Shown: positions 28,354 to 38,927, numbered from the stretch's first letter. The stretch is DNA of 64,000 nucleotides from [Mycobacterium] nativiensis (GCF_020172685.1 NZ_CP083986.1:5184284-5248283); one strand, 5' to 3'. Made by a program: numbers and translations. The notes: generated by a model not told the origin, from the sequence alone.

Positions 28354-29113
28354 ACCGATCGTCGCCGACCTGGCGGCCGAAAGCGACGACCTCGACGCCC
28401 TGGTGGCGCCCCTCACCGACGGGCAATGGGGCACTCCCACGCCGGCGGCGGGCTGGACCATCGCCCATCAGATCGGTCACCTGCTGTGGACCGACCGGGT
28501 GTCGTTGACCGCCATCACCGACGAGGCCGGGTTTGCTGCCGCACTCAGCGAGGCGATGAAGGATCCGGCCGGATTCGTCGATGCCGCAGCCGCCGAGCTG
28601 GCGGAGCTGCCGCCGGCCGAACTGCTGGCGGACTGGCGGTCGACCCGGGCCCGGCTGCACGCGGCCCTGCTGGAGGTTCCCGACGGCCGCAAGCTGCCGT
28701 GGTTCGGCCCGCCGATGAGCGCGGCCTCGATGGCCACCGCGCGGCTGATGGAGACCTGGGCGCACGGCCTGGACGTCGCTGACGCGCTCGGAGTCCGCCG
28801 GCCGGCCACCGCCCGGTTGCGTTCGATCGCACACCTGGGGGTGCGGACCCGCGACTTCGCGTTCACCGTCCACAATCTGACCCCGCCGGCCGAACCGTTT
28901 CACGTGGAACTGCACGCCCCCGGCGGCGGTGTCTGGGCCTGGGGGCCAGTGAACGCCGAGCAGCGGGTTGTCGGGTCGGCCGAGGATTTCTGCTTCCTGG
29001 TCACGCAGCGTCGCGCGCCCGGAGAGCTGGATCTGGTCGCGCATGGCGCTGATGCGCAGCGCTGGCTGGAGATCGCTCAGGCCTTCGCGGGGCCTCCCGG
29101 CTCCGGTCGATGA
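28340..29113 (+). CDS. MDMPI/DinB-fold metal-binding protein (Rv0036c homologue)
   Basis: 257 aa, TIGR03084-type. The N-terminal DinB-like four-helix domain keeps the probable metal ligands H47 (AHQIGHLLW), E138 and H142 ([11 protein letters not shown]), as in mycothiol-dependent maleylpyruvate isomerases; a C-terminal domain follows from about 170. Likely a mycothiol-dependent enzyme; substrate unknown. ATG 28340 overlaps the MFS gene. Carries a near-match to parS at 28897-28910. Confidence 0.86.
   Translation: MAETEPIVADLAAESDDLDALVAPLTDGQWGTPTPAAGWTIAHQIGHLLWTDRVSLTAITDEAGFAAALSEAMKDPAGFVDAAAAELAELPPAELLADWRSTRARLHAALLEVPDGRKLPWFGPPMSAASMATARLMETWAHGLDVADALGVRRPATARLRSIAHLGVRTRDFAFTVHNLTPPAEPFHVELHAPGGGVWAWGPVNAEQRVVGSAEDFCFLVTQRRAPGELDLVAHGADAQRWLEIAQAFAGPPGSGR
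28897..28910. other. Near-parS sequence inside the MDMPI gene
   Basis: GTTTCACGTGGAAC matches the mycobacterial parS core GTTTCACGTGAAAC at 13 of 14 positions, with the palindrome broken at one base. It encodes part of a non-parA gene, about 17 kb from the parA sites. It may be chance. Confidence 0.35.
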
Positions 29114-29224
29114 GCGCCTGCGCGAAGAGAGCCGGAGCCGCATAGGAACCGCCGGGGGCGCTGAGCGCGCCAGCGCGAAGAGCAGCCCGGCCGTATCAGT
29201 AACCGCCGGGGGCGCTGAGCGCGC
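29113..29224. repeat. Dispersed palindromic repeat, two to three degenerate units between convergent genes
   Basis: The 24-bp string beginning AACCGCCGGGGGCGCTGAGC occurs at 29147-29170 and again at 29201-29224. Each is preceded by GCGCGAAGAG. The unit (about 54 bp) resembles the repeats at 6431 and 42846: GCCTGCGCGAAGAGAGCCGG here against GGCTCGACGAAGGAGAGCCG, then AACCGCCG. It also contains a hairpin GCGCTG (29158-29163) / CAGCGC (29171-29176). It fills the gap between two convergent genes. Confidence 0.7.
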
Positions 29225-30079
29225 TCAGAACCAGGCCATGACTCCGCCCAGGATCATGTCGGCCGAGTTCAGCAGTGCCTGGAACATGTTCACGTCGGCG
29301 GTGTCGATCATGTGGTACGTCGTGTTTCCGATCACCTGATCGGTGGCACTGGCGATCTCCTCCGGCGACAGGCCCAGGTAGGCGAGGTGGTCGCTGAACA
29401 TGCCGGCCATCTGCTGGCCGTTATCCCAGTTCGCGAAGCCGTCGCTCGACAGGGAGTAGACATCTGTCGTGAACAGATCACTCGGGGTCACCAGGCCGAT
29501 GACCGAGTCGATGTGCATCATCTCGGCGAACTGATAGACCATCTGGATCACGTCGTCGTGCCAGGACTCCGGCACCCATTGCAGCAGCGTCGCCATGAAC
29601 CCGCTCAGGAATCCGCCGTCTGCGGCGCTGTCCCCGACCATCACGAAATGCAGTGCTTCCAAGGGCATGTCGGGAAACTGCTGATGGAGTTGTTCGGCGG
29701 CCAGCCCCGCCGTGACGTTGGCCTGCGAATAGCCGAAGATGTACAGCGGGTCTTCGGCACTGAACCCGCCGGCTTCCCACCGCTGCGCGATTGCGTCAAC
29801 CAGAATCTGGGTGCCCCCACTGATGCTCGCGTTCAGGTCGGAGGTCTCGGGCACCTGCAGGAACGTCGCGGTGCCGTCTTCTGGGAATCCGTTCGGCTCC
29901 AGATACAGACTCTTGCTCAGGTCGAGCCAGTCCTGGTTCATCGCCGGGATCATGACCAGGGCTTCGCTGAGCAGGTCGAAGTCGAAGTGCGCGGCGTGGG
30001 CCGCCGGTGCCGGGCCCCCGGTCACGCCCCCAAGTAGCAACGGCACCGCCAGCAGGCCGCCCACTGCCGTCGTGTTCAT
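29225..30079 (-). CDS. PE-PPE-type serine esterase, exported
   Basis: 284-aa secreted alpha/beta hydrolase of the PE-PPE C-terminal domain family, without a PE or PPE N-terminus. Signal peptide VGGLLAVPLLLGGVTGGPAP with A-x-A cut near AAHAAH. The nucleophile elbow is FGYSQAN (S118). Such mycobacterial proteins act as lipases or esterases. Start ATG 30079. It sits between the Rv0036c and Rv3906c homologues; those two genes are not neighbours in M. tuberculosis. Confidence 0.85.
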   Translation of the reverse strand: MNTTAVGGLLAVPLLLGGVTGGPAPAAHAAHFDFDLLSEALVMIPAMNQDWLDLSKSLYLEPNGFPEDGTATFLQVPETSDLNASISGGTQILVDAIAQRWEAGGFSAEDPLYIFGYSQANVTAGLAAEQLHQQFPDMPLEALHFVMVGDSAADGGFLSGFMATLLQWVPESWHDDVIQMVYQFAEMMHIDSVIGLVTPSDLFTTDVYSLSSDGFANWDNGQQMAGMFSDHLAYLGLSPEEIASATDQVIGNTTYHMIDTADVNMFQALLNSADMILGGVMAWF

Positions 30080-30265
30080 GACGCGTCCCCCGTCATCCGC
30101 GGGCTCCCGACCGCTCGTTCACCGGTGCTGATACGCACAAGCAGGTGCCGGCCCGCAGACGCGAACCGGGCAGATTTCACATTAACATCAGGCGGATGCC
30201 TGGTCTACTTTCATGATCGTTAATTCCCGTTCGCGGATAGTGCTCCGGGGAAGCGCCGGTGGCCC

Positions 30266-30802
30266 TTACAAGATCGTGGCTCCATCGGCGGCGCCGTCAC
30301 CGTCGGAATCGGTGAGTTTGACGTCCCAGCGGCCGTCCCCATCGGTGTCGACGTAGGCCGCTGCGTACCCACCCGAGGCGTCGCCGATCAGCACCCGATC
30401 GGCCAGCCCGTCGCCATCGGAGTCGAGCAGCAGATCGACGGCCCGGCCGTCACCGTCGAAGTCCACCAGCGGGCCCCCGCTGTGCTCGACGCCGTCGAGC
30501 CCCAACCAACGCAGCCCACCAGATCGGCCCGCTGGACCTGCCGAGGCGCCCTGCCCCCAGGTGCCGGATCCATCGTCGGTGAAGTAGGCCTCGGGGATGC
30601 CGTCGTCGTCGAGGTCGCGCACCAGGTGATCGGCCACCCCGTCACCGTCGAGATCCATCAGCGCGTCGTCGCGCAGCCCATCACCGTCGAAATCGAGGCT
30701 GATCGCATCGGCCAGCCCGTCCCCGTCCAGATCGAGATCGGGAGGCCGGGTCCACATCGTCGCGGCGCCATCGCCGTCGCCCAGGCAGTAGTCCATACCC
30801 AC
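30266..30802 (-). CDS. DxDGDG-repeat protein (Rv3906c-like)
   Basis: 178 aa with eight aspartate-rich repeats of the form D-x-D-G-D-G-x-x-D (DLDGDGLAD, DFDGDGLRD, DLDGDGVAD, DLDDDGIPE, DFDGDGRAV, DSDGDGLAD, DTDGDGRWD, DSDGDGAAD), which look like calcium-binding loops (dockerin/EF-hand type). No signal peptide or TM helix is visible, so a cytosolic place or a non-Sec (for example type VII) route is possible. It follows pcnA by 19 bp and is probably co-transcribed. In M. tuberculosis the pcnA neighbour Rv3906c is the likely counterpart. Start GTG 30802 or ATG 30796. Confidence 0.82.
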   Translation of the reverse strand: MGMDYCLGDGDGAATMWTRPPDLDLDGDGLADAISLDFDGDGLRDDALMDLDGDGVADHLVRDLDDDGIPEAYFTDDGSGTWGQGASAGPAGRSGGLRWLGLDGVEHSGGPLVDFDGDGRAVDLLLDSDGDGLADRVLIGDASGGYAAAYVDTDGDGRWDVKLTDSDGDGAADGATIL

Positions 30803-30821
30803 CTCAGACGTGAGTTCGCCG

Positions 30822-32264
30822 CTAGCGGTTCCCCTGGGTCTGCCACCAGGCCAGCAGTTCCGCGGTCGCCTCCTCGCGGGAGAGCGGACCCCGCTCCAGG
30901 CGAAGTTCCTTGAGGTAGCTCCACGCCCGTCCCACCTGAGGGCCGGCCGGGATGTCGAGCAGCGTCATGATCTCGTTGCCGTCCAGATCCGGCCGCACCC
31001 GCTGCAGGTCCTCCTGCTCGGCCAGCACGGCGATCCGCTCTTCCAGCTGGTCGTAGCTGGCCTGCAGGCGCGCCGCCCGCCGCTTGTTGCGGGTGGTGCA
31101 GTCCGCGCGGACCAGCTTGTGCAGCCGGCTCAGCAGCGGCCCGGCATCGGTGACGTAGCGCCGCACCGCCGAGTCCGTCCACTTGCCGTCGCCGTAGCCG
31201 TGGAACCGCAGGTGCAGGTAGACCAGCTGCGAGACGTCGTCGACCATCTGCTTGGAGTACCGCAGCGCCCGCATTCGCTTGCGGGTCATCTTGGCGCCCA
31301 CCACCTCGTGATGGTGAAAGCTCACCCCGCCGTCGGCCTCATGGCGCCGGGTGGCCGGCTTGCCGATGTCATGCAGCAGCGCCGCCCAACGCAGCACCAG
31401 GTCGGGGCCCCCGTCCTCGAGGTCGATCGCCTGCCGCAGCACCGTCAACGAATGCTGGTAGACGTCCTTGTGCTGGTGGTGCTCATCGATCGCCATGCGC
31501 ATGGCACCGATCTCCGGCAACACCACCTCGCCCATCCCGGTGGACACCATCAGGTCGATACCGGCGACCGGGTCACTCCCCAGCAACAGCTTGTCCAGTT
31601 CGGCGGCCACCCGCTCGGCGGTGATACGGGACAACTGCGGCGCCATGTCCTCGATCGCCGCGCGCACCCGCGGGGCCACCGTGAAGCCGAGCTGCGCGAC
31701 GAATCGCGCCGCCCGCAGCATCCGCAGCGGGTCGTCTCCGAAGGAGTCCTGCGGCGCGGTCGGGGTGTCCAACACCCCGGCGCGCAACGCCGCCATGCCC
31801 CCCAGCGGGTCGATGAACTCCCCCGGGCCGGCCGGGGTGATGTGAACTGCCATCGCATTGGCGCTGAAATCGCGGCGCACCAGATCTGCCTCGAGCGAAT
31901 CACCAAAGCGCACTTGAGGATTGCGCGAAACCCGGTCGTACTGGTCGGCGCGGAAGGTGGTGATCTCCACCCGCTGCCCACCAAAGGCGGCGCCGATGGT
32001 GCCGAACTCGATGCCGGTGTCCCACATCGCCTCGGCCCGGCTCCGCAGAATGCGCTGCACGGCTTCGGGGTGGGCGTCGGTGGTGAAGTCCAGATCCGGG
32101 CTCGGCCGCCCCAGCAGCGCATCGCGGACCGACCCGCCGACCAGGTACAGCTGGTGGCCGGCCGCGTCGAACGTCGCGCCGAGATCGCGCAGTAACTCGG
32201 CGTGCCGGTTCAGCACGACCGCCGCCGCTGTCAGCAGGTCGGCATCCTGGTGGGCTTCTGGCAC
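30822..32264 (-). CDS. pcnA: CCA-adding tRNA nucleotidyltransferase (PcnA)
   Basis: 480 aa, the length of M. tuberculosis Rv3907c. Class II nucleotidyltransferase head [13 protein letters not shown] with the two metal aspartates in DLDFTTD, neck [14 protein letters not shown], then an HD domain ([16 protein letters not shown]). It adds or repairs the 3' CCA of tRNAs. GTG 32264 matches the homologue start. Divergent from mutT4, with a 109-bp spacer. Confidence 0.94.
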   Translation of the reverse strand: MPEAHQDADLLTAAAVVLNRHAELLRDLGATFDAAGHQLYLVGGSVRDALLGRPSPDLDFTTDAHPEAVQRILRSRAEAMWDTGIEFGTIGAAFGGQRVEITTFRADQYDRVSRNPQVRFGDSLEADLVRRDFSANAMAVHITPAGPGEFIDPLGGMAALRAGVLDTPTAPQDSFGDDPLRMLRAARFVAQLGFTVAPRVRAAIEDMAPQLSRITAERVAAELDKLLLGSDPVAGIDLMVSTGMGEVVLPEIGAMRMAIDEHHQHKDVYQHSLTVLRQAIDLEDGGPDLVLRWAALLHDIGKPATRRHEADGGVSFHHHEVVGAKMTRKRMRALRYSKQMVDDVSQLVYLHLRFHGYGDGKWTDSAVRRYVTDAGPLLSRLHKLVRADCTTRNKRRAARLQASYDQLEERIAVLAEQEDLQRVRPDLDGNEIMTLLDIPAGPQVGRAWSYLKELRLERGPLSREEATAELLAWWQTQGNR

Positions 32265-32373
32265 GTTCGATGAGCCTAATGGGTCAACCCGAAGGCCCGC
32301 CGGGTCGCCGCCCCACCGCCTGGCTCGGCGAGGGAGGCCAGTGGGGCCACACGTGCCAGCTACTATCGCATGG

Positions 32374-33138
32374 GTGTCGGCCGACGGCGAAGAAGCCAAT
32401 CCCGGACGGCGCCGGAGGCGGCGCCGCGGTCGGCGCGCTGCAGGTCCGAAAACCTCGCACACCGAACCCGCCGTCACCGACAGCAGCACCGGCGCGACCC
32501 CGGCAAACAGCAGTTCGGCGCAGCGCCGGCCCCGCTCCGCGCGACACGGTCCGGACCGGCTGCGCACCGTGCACGAGACTTCCGCCGGCGGCCTGGTCGT
32601 CGACGGCATCGACGGGCCGCGGGAGGAACAGGTCGCGGCGCTGATCGGGCGGATCGACCGCCGGGGCAGAATGTTGTGGTCGCTGCCCAAGGGCCACATC
32701 GAAGTCGGTGAGACCGCCGAGCAGACCGCCATCCGCGAGGTCGCCGAGGAAACCGGTGTCCAGGGCGACGTGCTGGCCGCCCTGGGCAGCATCGACTACT
32801 GGTTCGTCACCGACGGCCGCCGGGTGCACAAGACCGTGCACCACTACCTGATGCGGTTCTCCAGCGGAGAGCTGTGTGACGACGACGTGGAGGTCACCGA
32901 GGTGGCGTGGGTGCCGATCCGGGAACTGCCGTCCCGGTTGGCCTATGCCGACGAACGCCGGCTGGCCGTGGTCGCCGACGAATTGATCGACCGGCTGCAG
33001 ACCGACGGACCGGCCGCGCTGCCACCGTTGCCGGCGACCGCACCCTGGAGACGGCCGCAGACGCATTCCCGCACCCGCCGCTCGCGCGCAGGCGAGCCCG
33101 CACCGGACCGGAAGAACGGTCGCGGGCTGAAGCCGTGA
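32374..33138 (+). CDS. mutT4: NUDIX hydrolase MutT4
   Basis: 254 aa. Basic N-terminal stretch ([11 protein letters not shown]), then the NUDIX fold with box [20 protein letters not shown], complete with the E residues that bind metal. Homologue of M. tuberculosis Rv3908. GTG 32374 chosen by similarity to its N-terminus. It overlaps the next gene by GTGA, starting a tight rightward operon with the Rv3909 homologue and murJ. Confidence 0.92.
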   Translation: MSADGEEANPGRRRRRRRGRRAAGPKTSHTEPAVTDSSTGATPANSSSAQRRPRSARHGPDRLRTVHETSAGGLVVDGIDGPREEQVAALIGRIDRRGRMLWSLPKGHIEVGETAEQTAIREVAEETGVQGDVLAALGSIDYWFVTDGRRVHKTVHHYLMRFSSGELCDDDVEVTEVAWVPIRELPSRLAYADERRLAVVADELIDRLQTDGPAALPPLPATAPWRRPQTHSRTRRSRAGEPAPDRKNGRGLKP

Positions 33139-35492
33139 CCTGCACCCGACGAAGCGGTGGGGGCACCTTACCCGCCTTGTCAGGGCCGCTGGCGGCCCTT
33201 TCGGCAGTGATCGCCGCCCTCCTGATGGTCCTCGGCGCCGCTGGTGCTCCGCCCGCGGTGGCCGGTGAGCCCGACTCCGCGCCGTTCGTCCAGATACGTG
33301 TCGACCGCGTCACCCCGGAAGTCGTCACCACCTCCAGCGTCTCGGTCGTCACCGTCGCCGGAACGGTGCGCAACGTCGGCGACCGGCCGGTGCGCGATGT
33401 GATGGTGCGCCTCGAGCAGGCAGGCGCCGTGGTGTCGTCGGCCGGTCTGCGCACCAACCTCACCGGCACCAACGACCAGTACCGGCCGGTCGGCACGTTC
33501 ACCACGGTCGCCGACGAACTGCAGCGCGGACAGGAGGCGCGCTTCACCCTGTCGGCCCCGCTGCGCTCGGCCAACCAACCGGCGCTGAACGTGGACCATC
33601 CGGGTATCTATCCGCTGCTGGTCAACGTCAACGGCACCCCCGATTACGGTGAACCGGCCCGCCTGGACGACGCCCGCTTCCTGCTCCCGGTCACCGGTCT
33701 TCCCAAGACCGGCTCCGAATCCGAGCTGCTTGCCGGAGCGGTCGCGCCGGACATCTCCCATCCGGTACGGCTCACCATGCTCTGGCCCCTGGCCGACCGG
33801 CCGCGCCTGACACCGGGAGCACCCGGCGGGACACTGCCGGTCCGGCTGGCCGACGACGAGCTGGCGAGTTCACTGGCCCCCGGCGGCCGGTTGGACGCAC
33901 TGCTGTCGGCCGCCGAGTTCGCCACCAGCCCGACAGTGGATGGCGGCGGTGTCGTCAACCGGTCACTGTGCCTGGCGATCGACCCCGACCTGTTGGTCAC
34001 GGTCAACGCGATGACCGGCGGCTATATGGTCGCCGACTCCCCCGAGGGCGCGACCTCGCACCCGGGCACCGGCCAGGCGGCGGCCGCCACCTGGCTGGAG
34101 CGGCTGCGCCGGCTGGCGAGCCACACCTGTGTGGCCGCCTCCCCCTACGCGCAGGCCGATCTGGACACCCTGGCCCGGGTGGGCGACCCCGGACTGGACG
34201 CGACCGCGGTGAGCAAGCCGGCCGACATCGTGGACCGGATTCTGCGGGTGAGCTCGACCCGTGGCGCGGTCCTGCTCGGCGACGGGCGACTCACCTCCAG
34301 CGCCGCGAACCTGATCGGCGCACAGGGCGAGGCCGTGGTGATCACCGGCGGCGACTGTGCGGCCCAGGACTCCGGTACCGGCGCGTCGGCCACCGCCGAC
34401 CTCACCCCGCGGCGGATAACCCCTCAGCTGGTGGTCGCTCCGTATGACCCCGCGGTCGGGGCGGCCCTGGCGGCGATGGGAACCGATCCGGTGGCCCCCA
34501 CCTACCTGGACCGCTCACTGGTCACTCGGCTGCACCACGACTCTGCCCTGGCCCGACGCCAGGATGCCCTCGGTTCCATGCTGTGGCGGGCCCTGGAGTC
34601 CCCCGAGAGCCCGGATGCCCCGCGCGACGAGATTCTGATGCCGCCGGCGTACTGGAAGCCCCGAGCCGACGACGCCCAGGCCGTACTGACCACGTTGGGC
34701 ACCGCCCTGCGGTCCGGGCTGGCGGTGCCCCGGCCGCTGACCGCGGTGATCGACGAAGCCCGGGGCATCATCGACCCACCAGCGCACCCGCTGCCGGCCG
34801 GGCAGGCGGTGGGCGGCTTCGGTCCGGACATTGTGGCCACCATCGCCGGAGACATCGGCCGGCTGTGGGGCCTGACGGCCGCGCTCACCACCGATGTGCG
34901 CACCGGCCTGACCGGTGAGGCGTACACCGCTCCGCTGGCCGAGGACATGCTGCGGGCATTGAGCCAGTCCGAGCCACCCGATGTGCGCAATGGCCTGGCG
35001 GCCCAGCGCCTGGGGATCGTCGGCAACACCGTCGCGGACCTGATCGGGGCGGTCACCATCGTCAACCCGGCCGGTTCGTACACGCTGGCCACCGAGCACA
35101 GCCCGCTGCCGTTGGCGCTGCGCAATGACCTGGCGGTGCCCGTTCGGGTGCGCCTGCACGTCGACGCGCCGCCCGGCATGACCGTGGCTGATGTCGGGGA
35201 GTTGGAGCTGCCGCCGGGTTTCCTGCCGCTGCGGGTGCCGGTGGAGGTGCGGGTCAACCAGCACTTCGTCGTCGATGTGGCGCTGCAGACCCCCGACGGG
35301 CTGGCGTTGGGCGAGTCCGCGCGGCTGTCGGTGCATTCGAACGCCTACGGCATGGTGCTGTTCCTGATCACCGTGACGGCGGCGGCGGTGCTCACGGTGC
35401 TGACCGGGCGCCGGCTGTGGCACCGCTTCCGCGGCCAACCCGACCGCGCCGACTTGGACCGCCCCCGCCCCGACCGAAGCGAGGATCGGTGA
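33135..35492 (+). CDS. DUF6049 membrane protein (Rv3909 homologue)
   Basis: 785 aa exported and anchored at the C-terminus. Signal segment [20 protein letters not shown], beta-rich outer region ([40 protein letters not shown]) and a C-terminal TM helix ([18 protein letters not shown]) with basic tail. Sits between mutT4 and murJ with GTGA overlaps on both sides, as in all mycobacteria I recall, which suggests a role with the lipid II flippase. No enzyme motif seen. Confidence 0.9.
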   Translation: MTCTRRSGGGTLPALSGPLAALSAVIAALLMVLGAAGAPPAVAGEPDSAPFVQIRVDRVTPEVVTTSSVSVVTVAGTVRNVGDRPVRDVMVRLEQAGAVVSSAGLRTNLTGTNDQYRPVGTFTTVADELQRGQEARFTLSAPLRSANQPALNVDHPGIYPLLVNVNGTPDYGEPARLDDARFLLPVTGLPKTGSESELLAGAVAPDISHPVRLTMLWPLADRPRLTPGAPGGTLPVRLADDELASSLAPGGRLDALLSAAEFATSPTVDGGGVVNRSLCLAIDPDLLVTVNAMTGGYMVADSPEGATSHPGTGQAAAATWLERLRRLASHTCVAASPYAQADLDTLARVGDPGLDATAVSKPADIVDRILRVSSTRGAVLLGDGRLTSSAANLIGAQGEAVVITGGDCAAQDSGTGASATADLTPRRITPQLVVAPYDPAVGAALAAMGTDPVAPTYLDRSLVTRLHHDSALARRQDALGSMLWRALESPESPDAPRDEILMPPAYWKPRADDAQAVLTTLGTALRSGLAVPRPLTAVIDEARGIIDPPAHPLPAGQAVGGFGPDIVATIAGDIGRLWGLTAALTTDVRTGLTGEAYTAPLAEDMLRALSQSEPPDVRNGLAAQRLGIVGNTVADLIGAVTIVNPAGSYTLATEHSPLPLALRNDLAVPVRVRLHVDAPPGMTVADVGELELPPGFLPLRVPVEVRVNQHFVVDVALQTPDGLALGESARLSVHSNAYGMVLFLITVTAAAVLTVLTGRRLWHRFRGQPDRADLDRPRPDRSEDR

Positions 35493-38400
35493 GCGCGCCG
35501 TCCCCGCAGCCCGCGCGTCCGGAGCTGACCGACGCCGCAGTGGTGTCGCGGTCCTGGGGGATGGCGCTGGCCACCCTGGTCAGCCGGATCACCGGCTTCG
35601 TCCGCATCGTGCTGTTGGCGGCGATCCTCGGAGCGGCACTGTCGAGTGCCTTCTCGGTGGCCAACCAACTGCCGAACCAGATCGCGGCGCTGGTGCTGGA
35701 GGCGACCTTCACCGCGATCTTCGTCCCGGTGCTGGCCCGCGCCGAACGCGACGACCCCGACGGCGGCACCGCGTTCGTGCGGCGCCTGGTCACGCTGGCC
35801 ACCGCGCTGCTGCTGGCCACCACGGTGGTGTCGGTGGCGGCGGCGCCGCTGCTGGTCAGGCTGATGCTGGGTGGCGACCCGCAGGTCAACGAGCCGCTGA
35901 CGATCGCGTTCGCCTACCTGCTGCTGCCGCAGGTGATCTGCTACGGACTGTCGTCGGTGTTCATGGCGATCCTGAACACCCGCAACATCTTCGGGGTACC
36001 GGCCTGGGCTCCGGTGGTCAACAACGTCGTCGCGATCGCCACCCTGGTGCTGTATCTGGCGGTGCCGGGGGAGCTCTCGGTCGACCCGGTGCGGATGGGC
36101 AACGCCAAGCTGCTGGTGCTGGGCCTGGGCACCACGGCGGGGGTGGTTGCCCAGACCGCGGTCCTGCTGGTGGCGATTCGGCGGGAACGGATCAGCCTGC
36201 GTCCGCTGTGGGGTATCGACGACCGGCTCAAGCGATTCGGCGCGATGGCCGCCGCGATGGTGCTGTACGTGTTGATCAGCCAGATCGGGCTGGTGGTGAC
36301 CAACCAGATCGCCAGCACGTCGGCGGCGTCCGGGCCGGCGATCTACTACTACGCCTGGCTGCTGCTGCAGCTGCCGTTCGGCATGATCGGCGTGACGGTG
36401 CTGACGGTGGTGATGCCACGGCTGAGCCGTAACGCGGCCGCCGGGGATGACCCCGCTGTGCTGGCCGACCTCTCCCTGGCCACCCGGCTGATGATGATCA
36501 CGCTGATCCCGATCGTGGCGCTGATGACGGTCGGCGGACCGGCGATCGGCAGCGCGTTGTTCGCCTATGGCAACTTCGGCGACGTCGACGCCGGATACCT
36601 GGGCACCGCGGTCGCCATGTCGGCGTTCACGTTGATCCCATACGCCATGGTGCTGCTGCAGCTGCGGGTCTTCTACGCCCGTGAGCAGCCGTGGATTCCG
36701 ATCGCGATGATCGTGGTGATCACCGCCGTGAAGATCATCGCGTCGGTGGCGGCCCCGCACCTGACCGACAACCCGGATCTGGTGGCCGCCTACCTGGGGC
36801 TGGCCAATGGGCTGGGGTTCCTGGCCGGCGCGGCCGTCGGGCATGTGCTGCTGGGGCGTGCCCTGCGCCCGGTCAGCGGTCTGCTGCTGGGCCGGGACGT
36901 GATTCGCACGGTGCTGGTCACCGTGACGGCCTCTCTGTTGGCGGGGCTGGTCGCCGAGATCCTTGACCGGGTGCTCGGCCTGCGCGGGTTGACCGACCAC
37001 GGCGCGGCCGGGTCAATGGTGCGCCTGCTGGTGCTCGCGCTGGTGATGCTGCCGATCATCGCGACGGTCATGGTGCGGGCCCGAGTGCCCGAAGCCGTAG
37101 CAGCTCTGGCCGCGGTACGACGCAGACTCGCGCCGGATATCGGCCTGCCCAACCCGCCTTCCCGCGATCCTTACGTCCCGTACGCTGAGCACAATCGTTT
37201 GCCCACACCGGGCAGGGAATCGACCAACGATCCCACCTGGCATACGCCCCCGGCGGACAACGCCGGTGGCTGGACACCGAAAGGCGCGGAGGTGGCCAAC
37301 AATCCTTCGGAGGGCGCGGGGGCGGGCGCCGCGCCGCAATCGGTTGCTCCGTCTAAGCCCGAGCGGCCTGCCGACGACAGCGCGGAACCGGTGGGACACG
37401 ATGTGCAGCTGACACCCGGGCTGAGCATCGCCGGTGGCCGCTACCGGCTGCTGGTGCGACACGGCGCCACCGGTGTTCTGCAGTTCTGGCAGGCGCTGGA
37501 CACCGCGCTGGACCGGCAGGTGGCCCTGACCTTCGTCGACCCCGAGCAGACCATGGCCGACGATCAGCTCACTGGCATCCTGTCGCGCACCCAACGGCTC
37601 AGCCAGGTCGACCTGCCCGGGATCGCCCGGGTGCTCGACGTGGTGCGCATCGGCGCGGGCGGGCTCGTCGTCTCCGAATGGGTGCGCGGCGCATCCCTGC
37701 ACGAGGTGGCCGGGACGGGACCGTCGCCGATCGGCGCGGCCCGCGCTATGCGATCCCTGGCCGCCGCCGCCGAGGCCGCCCACCAGAACGGCATCGCCCT
37801 GTCGATCGACCATCCGGCCCGGGTGCGGGTCAGCATCGACGGTGACGTCACTCTTGCCTTCCCGGCGACGCTGCCCAACGCCAAGCCCGAGGACGACATC
37901 CGCGGGATCGGCGCCACCTTGTACGCGCTGCTGGTCAACCGGTGGCCACTGCCGGAGTCCGGCGCCGACTGCGGACTGGCCCCGGCCGACCTCGACGCGG
38001 CCGGCAACCCGGTGAAGCCCGACTCGGTCAACCCGGAGATCCCGTTCCAGATCGCCGCGGCCGCCAGCCACGCGATCCAGTCGGACGGCGGGATCCGCGG
38101 CGCCTCGACGCTGTCGAACCTGCTGCAGCAGGCCACCGCGCTGCACGAACAGACCGAGCTGCTGGGCCCGGTCAGCGAAAGGGGCCCCGCACCGCGTCCA
38201 GCGCCTCCTCCGCCGGACGCCGAGATGCGGGCGGAGCGCCGCCGGCGCGTGCTGATCGGTGCCGGTATCGGCGGAGCCGTCATCCTGATCGCCCTGCTGG
38301 TACTGGCTTCGGTGCTCAACCGGATCTTCGGCGACGTCAACGGACTCGACAAGACGGAGCTGGGGCTGAGCAGCCCCTCGGTGTCGACGTCGCTGCCGGG

Positions 38401-38863
38401 TGCCGAAGCGCCGGGCACGGTGCGCCCGGTGCAGGCGACGGTCTTCTCCCCCGGCGGCGAGGCCGACCGGCCGCAGGACGCCGGACTGGCCATCGACGGC
38501 AATCCGGCCACCTTCTGGTCGACGGACACCTACTCCGATGCGGTGCCGTTCCCGAACTTCAAGAGCGGCGTGGGGCTGATGCTGCAGCTGTCCAAGCCCA
38601 CCGTGATCGCCGGCGTCAACGTCAATGTCTCCAGCACCGGGACCAAGGTGGAGCTGCGCTCGTCATCTACTCCAAAGCCGGCGCGGCTCGAAGACACCAC
38701 GCTGCTCGCGCCGGCCAAGACGCTGCAGCCCGGCGCCAACAAGATCTCCGCGGACTCCTCTGCGCCGACCACCAACCTGCTGGTGTGGATCTCCACCATG
38801 GGCAACACCGGCGGTGAGAGCCGCACTCAGATCTCCGAGATCACTGTGCAGGCGGCGTCCTAA
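35489..38863 (+). CDS. murJ: Lipid II flippase MurJ (MviN) with pseudokinase domain
   Basis: 1124 aa. Residues 1 to about 545 form the MATE/MVF flippase with about 14 TM helices (for example WGMALATLVSRITGFVRIVL). Residues about 640-890 are a kinase-like domain (GRYRLLVRHGATGVLQFWQA) lacking the catalytic HRD and DFG motifs, hence a pseudokinase. One TM helix (LIGAGIGGAVILIALLVLA, about 918-940) leads to an outer discoidin-like domain (DGNPATFWSTDTYSD). In M. tuberculosis the pseudokinase is phosphorylated by PknB and recruits FhaA to limit peptidoglycan synthesis. Start GTG 35489 overlaps the previous stop. Confidence 0.95.
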   Translation: MSAPSPQPARPELTDAAVVSRSWGMALATLVSRITGFVRIVLLAAILGAALSSAFSVANQLPNQIAALVLEATFTAIFVPVLARAERDDPDGGTAFVRRLVTLATALLLATTVVSVAAAPLLVRLMLGGDPQVNEPLTIAFAYLLLPQVICYGLSSVFMAILNTRNIFGVPAWAPVVNNVVAIATLVLYLAVPGELSVDPVRMGNAKLLVLGLGTTAGVVAQTAVLLVAIRRERISLRPLWGIDDRLKRFGAMAAAMVLYVLISQIGLVVTNQIASTSAASGPAIYYYAWLLLQLPFGMIGVTVLTVVMPRLSRNAAAGDDPAVLADLSLATRLMMITLIPIVALMTVGGPAIGSALFAYGNFGDVDAGYLGTAVAMSAFTLIPYAMVLLQLRVFYAREQPWIPIAMIVVITAVKIIASVAAPHLTDNPDLVAAYLGLANGLGFLAGAAVGHVLLGRALRPVSGLLLGRDVIRTVLVTVTASLLAGLVAEILDRVLGLRGLTDHGAAGSMVRLLVLALVMLPIIATVMVRARVPEAVAALAAVRRRLAPDIGLPNPPSRDPYVPYAEHNRLPTPGRESTNDPTWHTPPADNAGGWTPKGAEVANNPSEGAGAGAAPQSVAPSKPERPADDSAEPVGHDVQLTPGLSIAGGRYRLLVRHGATGVLQFWQALDTALDRQVALTFVDPEQTMADDQLTGILSRTQRLSQVDLPGIARVLDVVRIGAGGLVVSEWVRGASLHEVAGTGPSPIGAARAMRSLAAAAEAAHQNGIALSIDHPARVRVSIDGDVTLAFPATLPNAKPEDDIRGIGATLYALLVNRWPLPESGADCGLAPADLDAAGNPVKPDSVNPEIPFQIAAAASHAIQSDGGIRGASTLSNLLQQATALHEQTELLGPVSERGPAPRPAPPPPDAEMRAERRRRVLIGAGIGGAVILIALLVLASVLNRIFGDVNGLDKTELGLSSPSVSTSLPGAEAPGTVRPVQATVFSPGGEADRPQDAGLAIDGNPATFWSTDTYSDAVPFPNFKSGVGLMLQLSKPTVIAGVNVNVSSTGTKVELRSSSTPKPARLEDTTLLAPAKTLQPGANKISADSSAPTTNLLVWISTMGNTGGESRTQISEITVQAAS

Positions 38864-38927
38864 AGCACCCTGGCGCCCTGTGCACGGGTGAAGTGCCGCG
38901 CACTCGCCGGCTGGTTACTGTCCGCCC

